Shown piece by piece: positions 43,501 to 52,200 of a stretch of DNA of 64,000 bases (the stretch's first letter is position 1; each line of letters opens with the position of its first letter). The notes beneath the pieces are model-generated. The model saw nothing but the letters and a program-made list of their open reading frames with translations. It was not told where the DNA came from and made no database searches. Origin of the DNA: Paenibacillus radicis (ex Gao et al. 2016) (GTDB lineage: Bacteria > Bacillota > Bacilli > Paenibacillales > Paenibacillaceae); NCBI RefSeq assembly GCF_014641555.1, contig NZ_BMHY01000003.1, forward strand, positions 513,367-577,366, given 5' to 3'. The translations under genes were made by a program, and so were the position numbers.

Positions 43501-44955
43501 TTAATCTTTGCTCAAGCGTTCTGCCAAGCGATCATACTCGGCACTCTTGAGAAAATCGTCAATGGAAATGTGCTCGGCTTCGGGTGCTTTTAGTTTTGCC
43601 CTTGCCGTTAATGTTTTATGGGTAATAACAATATCGGCATCCGTCGGAATTTCGCTGATCGCCGTATTGGTGACCTTAACGTCGACGTTTGCTTTTTGCA
43701 ATTTCTTGCGAAGAATCGAAGCGCCCATCGCACTGGAACCCATACCGGCGTCACAGGAGAATACGATTTTCTTCACATCCTCCACAGCCTTCTCAGCACC
43801 TGCTTGAGGCGCTTCAACTGCGGAAGCCGAAGATGCGGTTCCTTTTGCCTCCGCCTTCATTTGCTGCATTTTCGAAGTTGCGGCTCCCAGATCTTCCTCC
43901 TCGTCCGTTTGTTTGCTGCCCTTAAGGAAAGCAGCGGCGACGAGGAACGAAACAACGGTAGCGACAACAACGCCAGCCAGCATTGGCAGCAAGCCGCCCT
44001 TCGGCGTCATGGCGATGTAGGCAATAATACTGCCCGGTGAAGGCGTTGCGACAAGACCCGCTCCCAGAATGGAGAACGTGAATGTACCGGCTACACCGCC
44101 GGCGATCGCTGCGAGCAGCAAGACCGGTTTCATCAGAATGTAAGGGAAATAGATTTCATGAATACCGCCCAGGAAGTGGATGATAACCGCACCTGGCGCA
44201 GATTGCTTCGCCATGCCGCGTCCAAACAGCCAGTAAGCAAGCAAGATGCCAAGGCCTGGGCCTGGATTCGACTCCAGCATGAAAATAAGCGATTGTCCGG
44301 TTTTGACAGCCTGATCCATTGCGATCGGTCCAAGCACGCCGTGATTGATCGCATTGTTCAAGAACAATACTTTGGCCGGCTCAATAAGTATGTTAGCCAG
44401 CGGAATCAAATTATGATTCACGAGGAATTCGACGCCGTTCGCCAGCACTTTGCTGATGGCTTCGATAACAGGTCCAATTCCTTTGAAAGCCAGCAAGGCA
44501 AGCGCACCGCCGAGAATGCCCGCCGAGAAGTTATTCACCAGCATCTCAAAGCCGGAACGAATTTTACCTTCAATCGATTTGTCGAACTTCTTAATTAACC
44601 ATCCGCCAAGCGGCCCCATCAACATCGCGCCCAAGAACATCGGAATGTCGGAGCCTACCACAACGCCCATCGTTGCTACAGCACCAACGACCCCGCCGCG
44701 TGTGCCATGTACCATATTACCGCCCGTAAAGCCGATAAGCAGCGGCAGCAAATACGTAATCATTGGGCCAACAAGCGATGCGAAGCTTTCGTTCGGCAGC
44801 CAGCCTGTAGGAATGAACAACGCGGTTATTAAACCCCAGGCAATAAATGCGCCGATATTCGGCATTACCATACCGCTCAGAAACCGTCCAAATGTTTGAA
44901 TGGCCACTCTTGCTCCGCCTTGGGAGCCCGTATTTTCACGATTCACTTGACTCAT
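43501..44955 (-). CDS. mtlA: Mannitol PTS enzyme IICB
   Basis: 484 residues: an EIIC membrane domain with multiple helices (FGRFLSGMVMPNIGAFIAWG; GIHEIYFPYILMKPVLL) and a C-terminal EIIB domain with the phosphorylated Cys in VFSCDAGMGSSAMGA. EIIA is on the separate MtlF, as in many Firmicutes. First gene of the operon, with GAGGGAGG before the ATG. Confidence 0.95.
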   Translation of the reverse strand: MSQVNRENTGSQGGARVAIQTFGRFLSGMVMPNIGAFIAWGLITALFIPTGWLPNESFASLVGPMITYLLPLLIGFTGGNMVHGTRGGVVGAVATMGVVVGSDIPMFLGAMLMGPLGGWLIKKFDKSIEGKIRSGFEMLVNNFSAGILGGALALLAFKGIGPVIEAISKVLANGVEFLVNHNLIPLANILIEPAKVLFLNNAINHGVLGPIAMDQAVKTGQSLIFMLESNPGPGLGILLAYWLFGRGMAKQSAPGAVIIHFLGGIHEIYFPYILMKPVLLLAAIAGGVAGTFTFSILGAGLVATPSPGSIIAYIAMTPKGGLLPMLAGVVVATVVSFLVAAAFLKGSKQTDEEEDLGAATSKMQQMKAEAKGTASSASAVEAPQAGAEKAVEDVKKIVFSCDAGMGSSAMGASILRKKLQKANVDVKVTNTAISEIPTDADIVITHKTLTARAKLKAPEAEHISIDDFLKSAEYDRLAERLSKD

Positions 44956-45482
44956 TAATGTGAACCTCCCTCTATATATAGACCGCGACCGGAAACCCTT
45001 GACCTTGTCGCTCTTGCTTTATGATAAGTCGAAAGCGCTTACAATACAACGAAATGAAAACCACCTTGCGTCATCATGCTTGTTGACAAAATGTTTGTTA
45101 ACGTCCGGGGCGGCAGACAGCACATACTTTTACGGGCTAGCGAATGAGAAAGCGGGTTCCAGTAATTTCAAGGACTGATTAGTCAGTCAAACGTTAAAAT
45201 GTGCAAACGGTGCTGGTTTTAAAGCGGGCGGGTGAAGCTGTTGCAAGGTGTGTGTATCATGCTGCGTTTAGCATTAACAAGAGGTGCTGATTTTAGTCGT
45301 ATTAATTGAGATTGGACCATTGCATACAAACGCTAAACACCCTATGTAACATTGATTTAACACCATCTCCTGCTGCTTCAAACATTTGCAACTTTAATGG
45401 CTGGCTGTTGCAGGTCCAAGACTATACTTTCTTCACAAGACATTGGAACCTGCCCCACGACTATATAACGATTTCATTCCCC
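44956..45482. other. Regulatory region upstream of mtlA
   Basis: About 525 bp. The mtlA promoter and cre fill 45021-45049. Further upstream, TTGTTGACA and TTTGTTAACG (45088-45106) resemble half-sites that an MtlR-type activator might bind. A near-palindrome GACTGATTAGTCAGTC lies near 45173-45188. The rest, up to the regulator gene ending at 45483, has no visible gene. Confidence 0.45.
45021..45049 (-). promoter_or_regulatory. mtl operon promoter with a cre site
   Basis: On the minus strand: -35 TTGTAT (45044-45049), 17-bp spacer, -10 TATCAT (45021-45026). TTGTAAGCGCTTTCGA (45029-45044) fits the CcpA cre consensus with one end mismatch and fills the spacer, so CcpA should block the promoter when a preferred sugar is present. 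Confidence 0.8.
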
Positions 45483-46634
45483 TTATCTGCCGCCGTCAGA
45501 TATACCGCTGACAAGCGAGTCATAGAGCAGAAGCATCTCCTGCGACGGGCGGATTCCGAGCTCTCTTTTTAGCAGCCTCACATAATCCGTATACTGGGCT
45601 GTCAGCCCTTTCTTATCGCCGTCTCTCCCATACTTCTTCATCAGAAGCCCGACGACCGATTCGTCAAGCGGATTCCGCTCGTGAAGCTTCAACAGCAGCT
45701 TCGAAGCTGCTGTTGTGTTCGGCAAAGTGAGCAGCGTTTCAGCCAAGCTTTTGACGAAGGAAGCGTACCTCTCCGATAGACGGTCCGTCTCATGGATGGC
45801 CCATACATAAGCTTTGCTGCCGAACAAATCACCAGTGTAGAGCCGTTCAACATTCAGCGCCTCATCCACGTTCGCGGCTCCGATTTTGCCCAGTCGGGTC
45901 ACCTGACGTTCGAATTCCTCATAGTCGATAACGGCATCGTCCAACTCCAGCACATAGCCGTCATTCTCCGAGCGAACCGCTTCCCGAAGGCCAACCGGCT
46001 CCAGCGACTTCCGCATCTGGTAGACGGTCGTGTTCAGGTATTTCTCCGCGTTTATACTTGTCATGCCCGCAAAAATATCCGCCACTAGCCGGGAACGCGA
46101 AATCCGCCTGCCCCGGTTCAACAGCAGGTAAGCAAACAGTTCAGCACTTTTACTCGAAATCCATTTCACACGCCCAGCTTCACTGCGAATAAAAAAATCA
46201 CCCAGCGCGGAGATGCTTGTCCGTTTGACGTTTACCGACGTATTACCCGATGACTTCAGCTGCTGCACGGTTTTCCTGCTCTCCAGCGCACGATGAATCG
46301 TTCGCTCCAGCCTCTCTTGAGTAACCGGCTTAACCAGATAATCAAGAACGGACAACTCGAAAGCTTCCAGAGCGTAGTCCTTATGAGAGGTTACAAATAC
46401 GATTTGTGTCTTGCAGCCTGCCTTATCCAGCTTGCTCGCGAGCTCTAGCCCGCTGCCGCCAGGCATGGATATATCCACAAAAGCCAGTTCAACGTCGGTA
46501 TTGTCATCTAAAAATGCAGTTGCGGCCCCGGTATCTGCAAACGTTCCCGCCACCTGAATCTCCGCATATTTAACTAGCATTTTCCGCATGATTAAATGCA
46601 TGACCGGCTCATCATCGATCAGTATCACCTTCAT
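45483..46634 (-). CDS. Response regulator with a SARP-like DNA-binding domain
   Basis: 383 residues: receiver (LIDDEPVMHLIMRKML; Asp in VELAFVDISMPGGSG; Lys in YLVKPVT), a winged helix (WISSKSAELFAYLLLNRGR), and a bacterial transcriptional activator (BTAD) helical domain (YTGDLFGSKAYVWAIHETDR; PLDESVVGLLMKKYGRDGDK). Receiver-SARP fusions occur in Paenibacillaceae. It follows the 7TM kinase by 6 nt and is probably its target. Confidence 0.85.
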   Translation of the reverse strand: MKVILIDDEPVMHLIMRKMLVKYAEIQVAGTFADTGAATAFLDDNTDVELAFVDISMPGGSGLELASKLDKAGCKTQIVFVTSHKDYALEAFELSVLDYLVKPVTQERLERTIHRALESRKTVQQLKSSGNTSVNVKRTSISALGDFFIRSEAGRVKWISSKSAELFAYLLLNRGRRISRSRLVADIFAGMTSINAEKYLNTTVYQMRKSLEPVGLREAVRSENDGYVLELDDAVIDYEEFERQVTRLGKIGAANVDEALNVERLYTGDLFGSKAYVWAIHETDRLSERYASFVKSLAETLLTLPNTTAASKLLLKLHERNPLDESVVGLLMKKYGRDGDKKGLTAQYTDYVRLLKRELGIRPSQEMLLLYDSLVSGISDGGR

Positions 46635-46640
46635 AGGTTT

Positions 46641-48437
46641 TCACCCCGCTTTTCTCTCGTTCCCTCCGCCGCCGGCCGATCCCGGGAGGGTAAATATAAA
46701 TGTCGTGCCTTTTCCAGGCAAGCTCTCAAAGCGCAAACTGCCGCCGTGCATACGGAGAAACTCACGGGTCAATACGAGTCCGAATCGCATCTCTCCCCCT
46801 TCTTCTCCGCTCGCAAATCCAGGCTCCTTGAAGAACATCTCATCATGGCGCAGCAGTTCTGCCGTTCTTTCATCAATCCCGATTCCATTATCGCTCACGG
46901 ACACTGTCACTAGTTCACCATTATTAAATGCATCTACCTCAATGCTTCCTTCGATACCGGAATACTTAATTGCATTGGACAATAAATTCCGGAAAATAAG
47001 ATCAAGCATCTCTTTATCCGCATTTACTGTGAGCTTATCATCTATGCGCTCTGTGATGCTTATCTTCTTCATCCCAGCCCTCGCCCCGGCTAACGACAGC
47101 GCTTGCCGGACGACCTGCTGCAAATTCCAAGAAAGCGGACGAAAAGCTACCTCTCCATTCTGGCTGCGATACCAGTCCAGCAGATTATCTACGAGGTGAT
47201 GGGTGCCGCGAACTTGCCGCCTGATCTCTTGAAACACTTCCGCCTTCGCAATGTCCGTATCTGTTGGCTCTTCACCTAGCAGCTCAGTCAAGCTTACAAG
47301 CAGTGCGATCGGATCGCGGATATCATGAGCCATTACGGTAAACAGCTTATCTTTAAAAGCGTTCAGCTGCGACAGCCGCTGTGATTTCTCGCGCAGCCGC
47401 TCTTCATTCTCTTTCAACTCGGTAATGTCGTTGAACATCAGCATTTTCCCGATAGGAGACGTACCCGTATCGTAAATATAGGTCAAGCTGCAAATATAAT
47501 GCCGCATCCGATCTTCCAGCACACGCTGAAGAGCAAACCGCTCATCCTGAAAATCTGCTGCTGCGATCCGTTCAACCAGTTCCGGACAAGCAGACAGCAT
47601 ATCTTTGCCGGATAAAGGAAAGCTTTTGGCCCATTCCAGCTCTGGAAATACTTCTTCAGCGGCGCGGTTATGGTTGACGATTTGCCCTTCATAGTCCAAC
47701 AGAATGACGCCATCGCGAATCGTATCGAACATTTTGGCATAGGCAAGCGGGGTTAAGCGAAGCAGCCGGATACGGAAGATCCCCCAAGCATAGACAAGTC
47801 CCGATACCGCGAAGCCAAAAGGCGTAAAATCAATCACTTTACTGAACATATAACCGATATTGAACAGCATTGGCGCTGCCGCCCCTAAAATAAGAACGAG
47901 AATCTGCTTCCGGACAATCGGCATGGCCCGCAGATACATCGGTACAAACAGCAGAATGCCAAGCAGCAGAATCGTATAGTTATAGACCGCGTGCACCGCA
48001 TACCAAGGTCCCTTGACCGTGTTGTACAGGGGCACCGTACCGTCCATGTTCAAGATGTACTCTTCATATATCCAATGATGCCAGTCATTAGTGAGATGGA
48101 GCACGAATGTCACTGTGGGGACAATAAAGAGAAGTACCGCAAGCCACTTCCGGTAACGAACGGCCAGGCCGGTAAACTGAATAACGAGCAGCAGCCAAAA
48201 TGCGGAGACGAACGGAATGCCCAAGTATTCGAGCTGCAGCGACAGCTTCACGCTGTTCAGACTTTCGCCTGTAATTTCGAACGCATAGCCGATTGCATAG
48301 CAGGACGCTGCTACCATCATATAGATCATCGTCCGCGCCACCTGCAGGTGACGTTTCCGATAGGATAGAAAAGAAACGAACAACATGAGCGCCGTCGCGA
48401 AACATAGCAATATCGCCATCCATTGTCTTGTATCCAC
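46641..48437 (-). CDS. 7TM-type sensor histidine kinase with PAS domain
   Basis: About 599 residues: seven or eight N-terminal membrane helices of the His-kinase 7TM class (LLVIQFTGLAVRYRKWLAVL), a PAS domain (IRDGVILLDYEGQIVNHNRA), H-box (LFTVMAHDIRDPIALLVSLT) and HATPase (SDNGIGIDERTAE). GTG at 48437 is preferred because GGGAGG lies about 10 nt ahead; the ATG at 48473 lies before it without a site. Ligand unknown. Confidence 0.85.
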   Translation of the reverse strand: MDTRQWMAILLCFATALMLFVSFLSYRKRHLQVARTMIYMMVAASCYAIGYAFEITGESLNSVKLSLQLEYLGIPFVSAFWLLLVIQFTGLAVRYRKWLAVLLFIVPTVTFVLHLTNDWHHWIYEEYILNMDGTVPLYNTVKGPWYAVHAVYNYTILLLGILLFVPMYLRAMPIVRKQILVLILGAAAPMLFNIGYMFSKVIDFTPFGFAVSGLVYAWGIFRIRLLRLTPLAYAKMFDTIRDGVILLDYEGQIVNHNRAAEEVFPELEWAKSFPLSGKDMLSACPELVERIAAADFQDERFALQRVLEDRMRHYICSLTYIYDTGTSPIGKMLMFNDITELKENEERLREKSQRLSQLNAFKDKLFTVMAHDIRDPIALLVSLTELLGEEPTDTDIAKAEVFQEIRRQVRGTHHLVDNLLDWYRSQNGEVAFRPLSWNLQQVVRQALSLAGARAGMKKISITERIDDKLTVNADKEMLDLIFRNLLSNAIKYSGIEGSIEVDAFNNGELVTVSVSDNGIGIDERTAELLRHDEMFFKEPGFASGEEGGEMRFGLVLTREFLRMHGGSLRFESLPGKGTTFIFTLPGSAGGGGNERKAG

Positions 48438-48524
48438 GACTGCGCGCCTCCCTTTTTCCGATTCGTCTATCATTCGACAAAATTACCTAAAATCCTTGTC
48501 AGGACGCGTTGTTCTCATAGCAAA

Positions 48525-48550
48525 AACACCCGCGTGTAACATCGGGTGTT
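48525..48550 (-). terminator. Terminator after the LuxR-type regulator
   Basis: AACACCCG pairs with CGGGTGTT with a 10-nt loop, followed by TTTTTGC on the minus strand. Confidence 0.8.
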
Positions 48551-48570
48551 CCATGTTCAATACGATTCTA

Positions 48571-49233
48571 TCATAACAGATCCTGCAGGCGGATAATGGC
48601 CTGCGCCCTGTCGCTAACCTCCATTTTCCCATACAAGTTGCTTATATAATTACGCGCCGTTCCTTCAGCGACATGAAGCACCTCCGCGATCTCGCGGTTG
48701 CTGAGACCCCGGATAATAAGTGCTGCAACTTCTTTCTCCCGCTCCGTCAGCTTCACATGACCTACTTGCGACTTAGAGAAGCTTTGCCACTGCTCGAAAT
48801 TGGACGTCACTTCATTCAATTTGGCCGCCAGTTTTGCGGCAACAACCGAAGGCAGAACAAATTGACCAGAGGCTGTATCGCGAATAGAGGCAATCATTTT
48901 GTCGCCTTCCATGTCTTTTAGAATGTAGCCTTTCGCACCGGATGCCATCCCTTCGATAATATATTCATCATCAAGGAAGGTCGTAAGAATAAGTACAGCC
49001 GTCTCCGGACAGCTCATCCTAATTCGCTTCAAGGCGTCAATTCCGTTCATCACCGGCATGCGGATATCCATCAGCACCAAATCCGGACGAAGCTGCTCTA
49101 CCAGCTCGCAAGCCTCCTGTCCATTCGTTGCCGTGCCTACTACTGCCATATCTTCTTCCAAATCCAGTATGGTTCGAAGCCCTTCCCGGGTGAGCATTTG
49201 ATCATCCGCAACTATGATTGTTATCGGTTTCAT
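48571..49233 (-). CDS. NarL/LuxR-family response regulator
   Basis: 220 residues: receiver with Asp in PDLVLMDIRMPVMNG and a C-terminal LuxR helix-turn-helix (KLTEREKEVAALIIRGLSNR, EIAEVLHVAEGTARNYISNL). It starts 4 nt inside the giant kinase gene (ATGA), so it is the partner of that kinase. Confidence 0.93.
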   Translation of the reverse strand: MKPITIIVADDQMLTREGLRTILDLEEDMAVVGTATNGQEACELVEQLRPDLVLMDIRMPVMNGIDALKRIRMSCPETAVLILTTFLDDEYIIEGMASGAKGYILKDMEGDKMIASIRDTASGQFVLPSVVAAKLAAKLNEVTSNFEQWQSFSKSQVGHVKLTEREKEVAALIIRGLSNREIAEVLHVAEGTARNYISNLYGKMEVSDRAQAIIRLQDLL

Positions 49234-52200
49234 CCTTTATCTCCTGTCTTATAGCTCGAATAAGGCAATTCAATGGTAAGAATGCAGCCCTCAGAGGGTT
49301 TCGACTGAATCTGGAGTCTACCGCCTAATTGCTCTACGCGCTCCTTCATCGTCTGCAGTCCGAAACCCATAACGACATGATCCGCGCCAATTCCGTTGTC
49401 TTTCAGTAGAAAATAGAGCTTGGCATGATCATGCTGCAAAGTAAAACGAAATGCCTTGCTCCCTCCGTGCCGGATGCCATTCGTAAGTCCCTCCTGCAAA
49501 GCGTGGTAGAACACTTTTTTATGAGCCAGGGATATAGCGGGAACCTCTACGATTTCGGTTTCCACAGCAACTCCGGTGTCGCGGATCAGCTTGTCCATCG
49601 CTTGCACAAGATTGAAATCCTGCCCTTCACGCAGCATATGGACCGATCCGCGAATTTCGTTCAGACTATGACGAATTAAATCCTGGGCGCCTTGCAGCCT
49701 CAACACCGCGCCCTCCTTGTCTTCCTTATGAAGAAGACGCTTCCCTGCCTCAATCTGCAAAATTGTCGAAGTCAGTCCATGGCCTACCACATCATGAATT
49801 TCTTGCGCAATCCGATTCCGCTCTGCATAGACAGACATCTCGGCCAGTGCGGCAGAGGTCTCGCTCATCGACTGCCGAAGACTTCTTGTCCGTTCCTCTA
49901 CCTGCTCTTCCAGATTAAGCTTCAGCATTTGAATGCCGGAGTATAGCCTTGCGTTCTCTATCGAAATGGCACACTGGGCACATAAGAGCTTCAACAAGCT
50001 CAACCGTTCCGACGTAAACACGCCGGGAGAAAGATTATTTTCCATATAAAGCAGACAGATCAGCTTATTCTGATGAATGATAGGCAAGCATAATACCGAT
50101 CTTAGCTTTTTCTCCCGTACGTAATGATTGCGTATAAACATGCCCTCTTCCGTTGCATTATGCAGGACAACCTCCTCTTGTGTTCTAGCCGTATAGCCGA
50201 CCACCGAAAGCGGTAAAATGTCGACGGCGTCTTCGAGAGGAATCGTCTGAACGATTAATTCCTCCTCTGTGCCGCAGGCTTCTACTGCCCATGAGGAATC
50301 ATTCTCGAATATAAGCGCACCAAACTCCGCCCCTGCATTCCGGAGCATAATACCCAAGAGCGTCTTAAGAAGGCTAGGCATCTCCATTTCACTAGAGAGA
50401 GCTTGGGCAGCCATGACGACCGACAAGTAATCCACCTGTTCCATACCTGAGTTCAGATTCAAATTCAACAGGTAGCCATACTTTTCTTCCATATGAGATC
50501 GTTTCGCTTCCGCTCCCCACTGCCCATACGCTTCATAGGCTTCCGCCATATAAAATTGGGCTAGCCGGTGCTTCCCGCGGTTCAATCCGTACTTCGCATA
50601 GCATTCGGCAATAATGGCTCCATTATGAACATGTCCATGAAGTCGGGCATCGTCGAGCGCCTCTTCGTAGAGTTCCTCCGCCAGGGAGTCTTTCTGCACA
50701 ATGCGAGCAATCTCGGCTTTCACGATCAAATATTTATGCCGGTAATTTTCCGGGCAAGAGAAGGTATACTTTTTCAGTTGAGCCAGGTTTTTGCGCATTC
50801 GAGATAGATAACTCCGCTGCCGCTGCTTCGACACGCTGTCATAGAGCATGGACCAAGTGAGACTTTGAAACATCATAAACATCGATGCATTGAAATTTTC
50901 TTCTTTTAATTCTCGTTGGATGGCTTCGGCCACATCCAAGTGCCGTTCGGCTTCCTCGTAGTTTTCGAAAAAATAAGCGGTAATATAGTGATAGATACTC
51001 GCCGTAATTTGTATAAGCTGCTCCTGATGACCATGCTCAGTAAACGCATCTTCGCCCCTGAACGGATCATGCGGTACCGAATAATCCGTTAGTGCAGAAC
51101 TCATTCTAGCAAGAACACTTGCCTGCATCCATAACAGGCTGCCCCTATGCTTCTCCAAATCGGGGAATAGAGCAACGAGCTTGTCGTAAATATCACGGAG
51201 CGGGTAGCCATATTGAAGCATTAAACCGCAATTTACAATGACGCTTTGATTGCTAAGCCACAAGTCTCCGGACTCCAAACCTATTTTTCCAGCATAAGCC
51301 GAAAAGTTATCCATAAATTGAGGATCGTACTTTCGCCAGCTATCAAAGCAAAGCGAAAACGAGCTTAATGTTTTTGTATACAGAACCGGATAAGGTTTGG
51401 AAATCGCAAGCGCAAGCATCCCCCAGTCATACGCTGCTTTATGCTTCTGGAATTGAAAACAAAGCAGCATCGCATAACCGACACAAGCGATGGATGACTC
51501 GGGAGCAATTCCGTAGTCCAGCGTCATCTCAATCATTGTCAAAGAAGTGGAAACCCAGCCGTTTCTCGCAAACATAAAGCATGCGTTGCCTACATGGACT
51601 AACACGGTCATAGCTGCTTGCAGTGCTTCATCTTCCATCGGCGGCAGGCGCAGCAGCGACTCGGGAGAACGGCCCTGCAGCTTACGCCGCACACGCATCA
51701 ATTGCATCGCCAGCTTAAGCTTGCTTGGCTGGAATTGATAAGGAATACCGAGCTGATCCAATGCCTTCTCGCCTAGCCGAAGCACCCCTTCGTAATTGTC
51801 CTTGTTCGATTCCAGTTGAAGCATCATCGTATAGACAAACACTTTATCGAGCGGAGTTCCCGAACGTTCGAGCAGCATCTCGAACAATTGCTGCGCCGTT
51901 TCGTATTGACCGCATAAATACTCCGATTCGGATCTTTCCTTGTAGCTCTGAAAGGCCAGACCGTAGTCGTCCTCCCAGCAGTTATCGTCCAATAATCGGG
52001 TAGCCATGCGAAAATAGCCCCGCGCTGTTTCATACGCATTCGCTTGCTTCGCCTTTATGCCTGCCCGCAAATTCAACTCCGCTATTTGCTTCCGCTGCCC
52101 CGGATTTTCGTTGCCGACATGCTCCCATGCCTGGTTGAGGTGGTTAACCGCCTCATAGATCTCCCCACCCTGATCCGCAATGAACCAGCCAATCTGCCAA

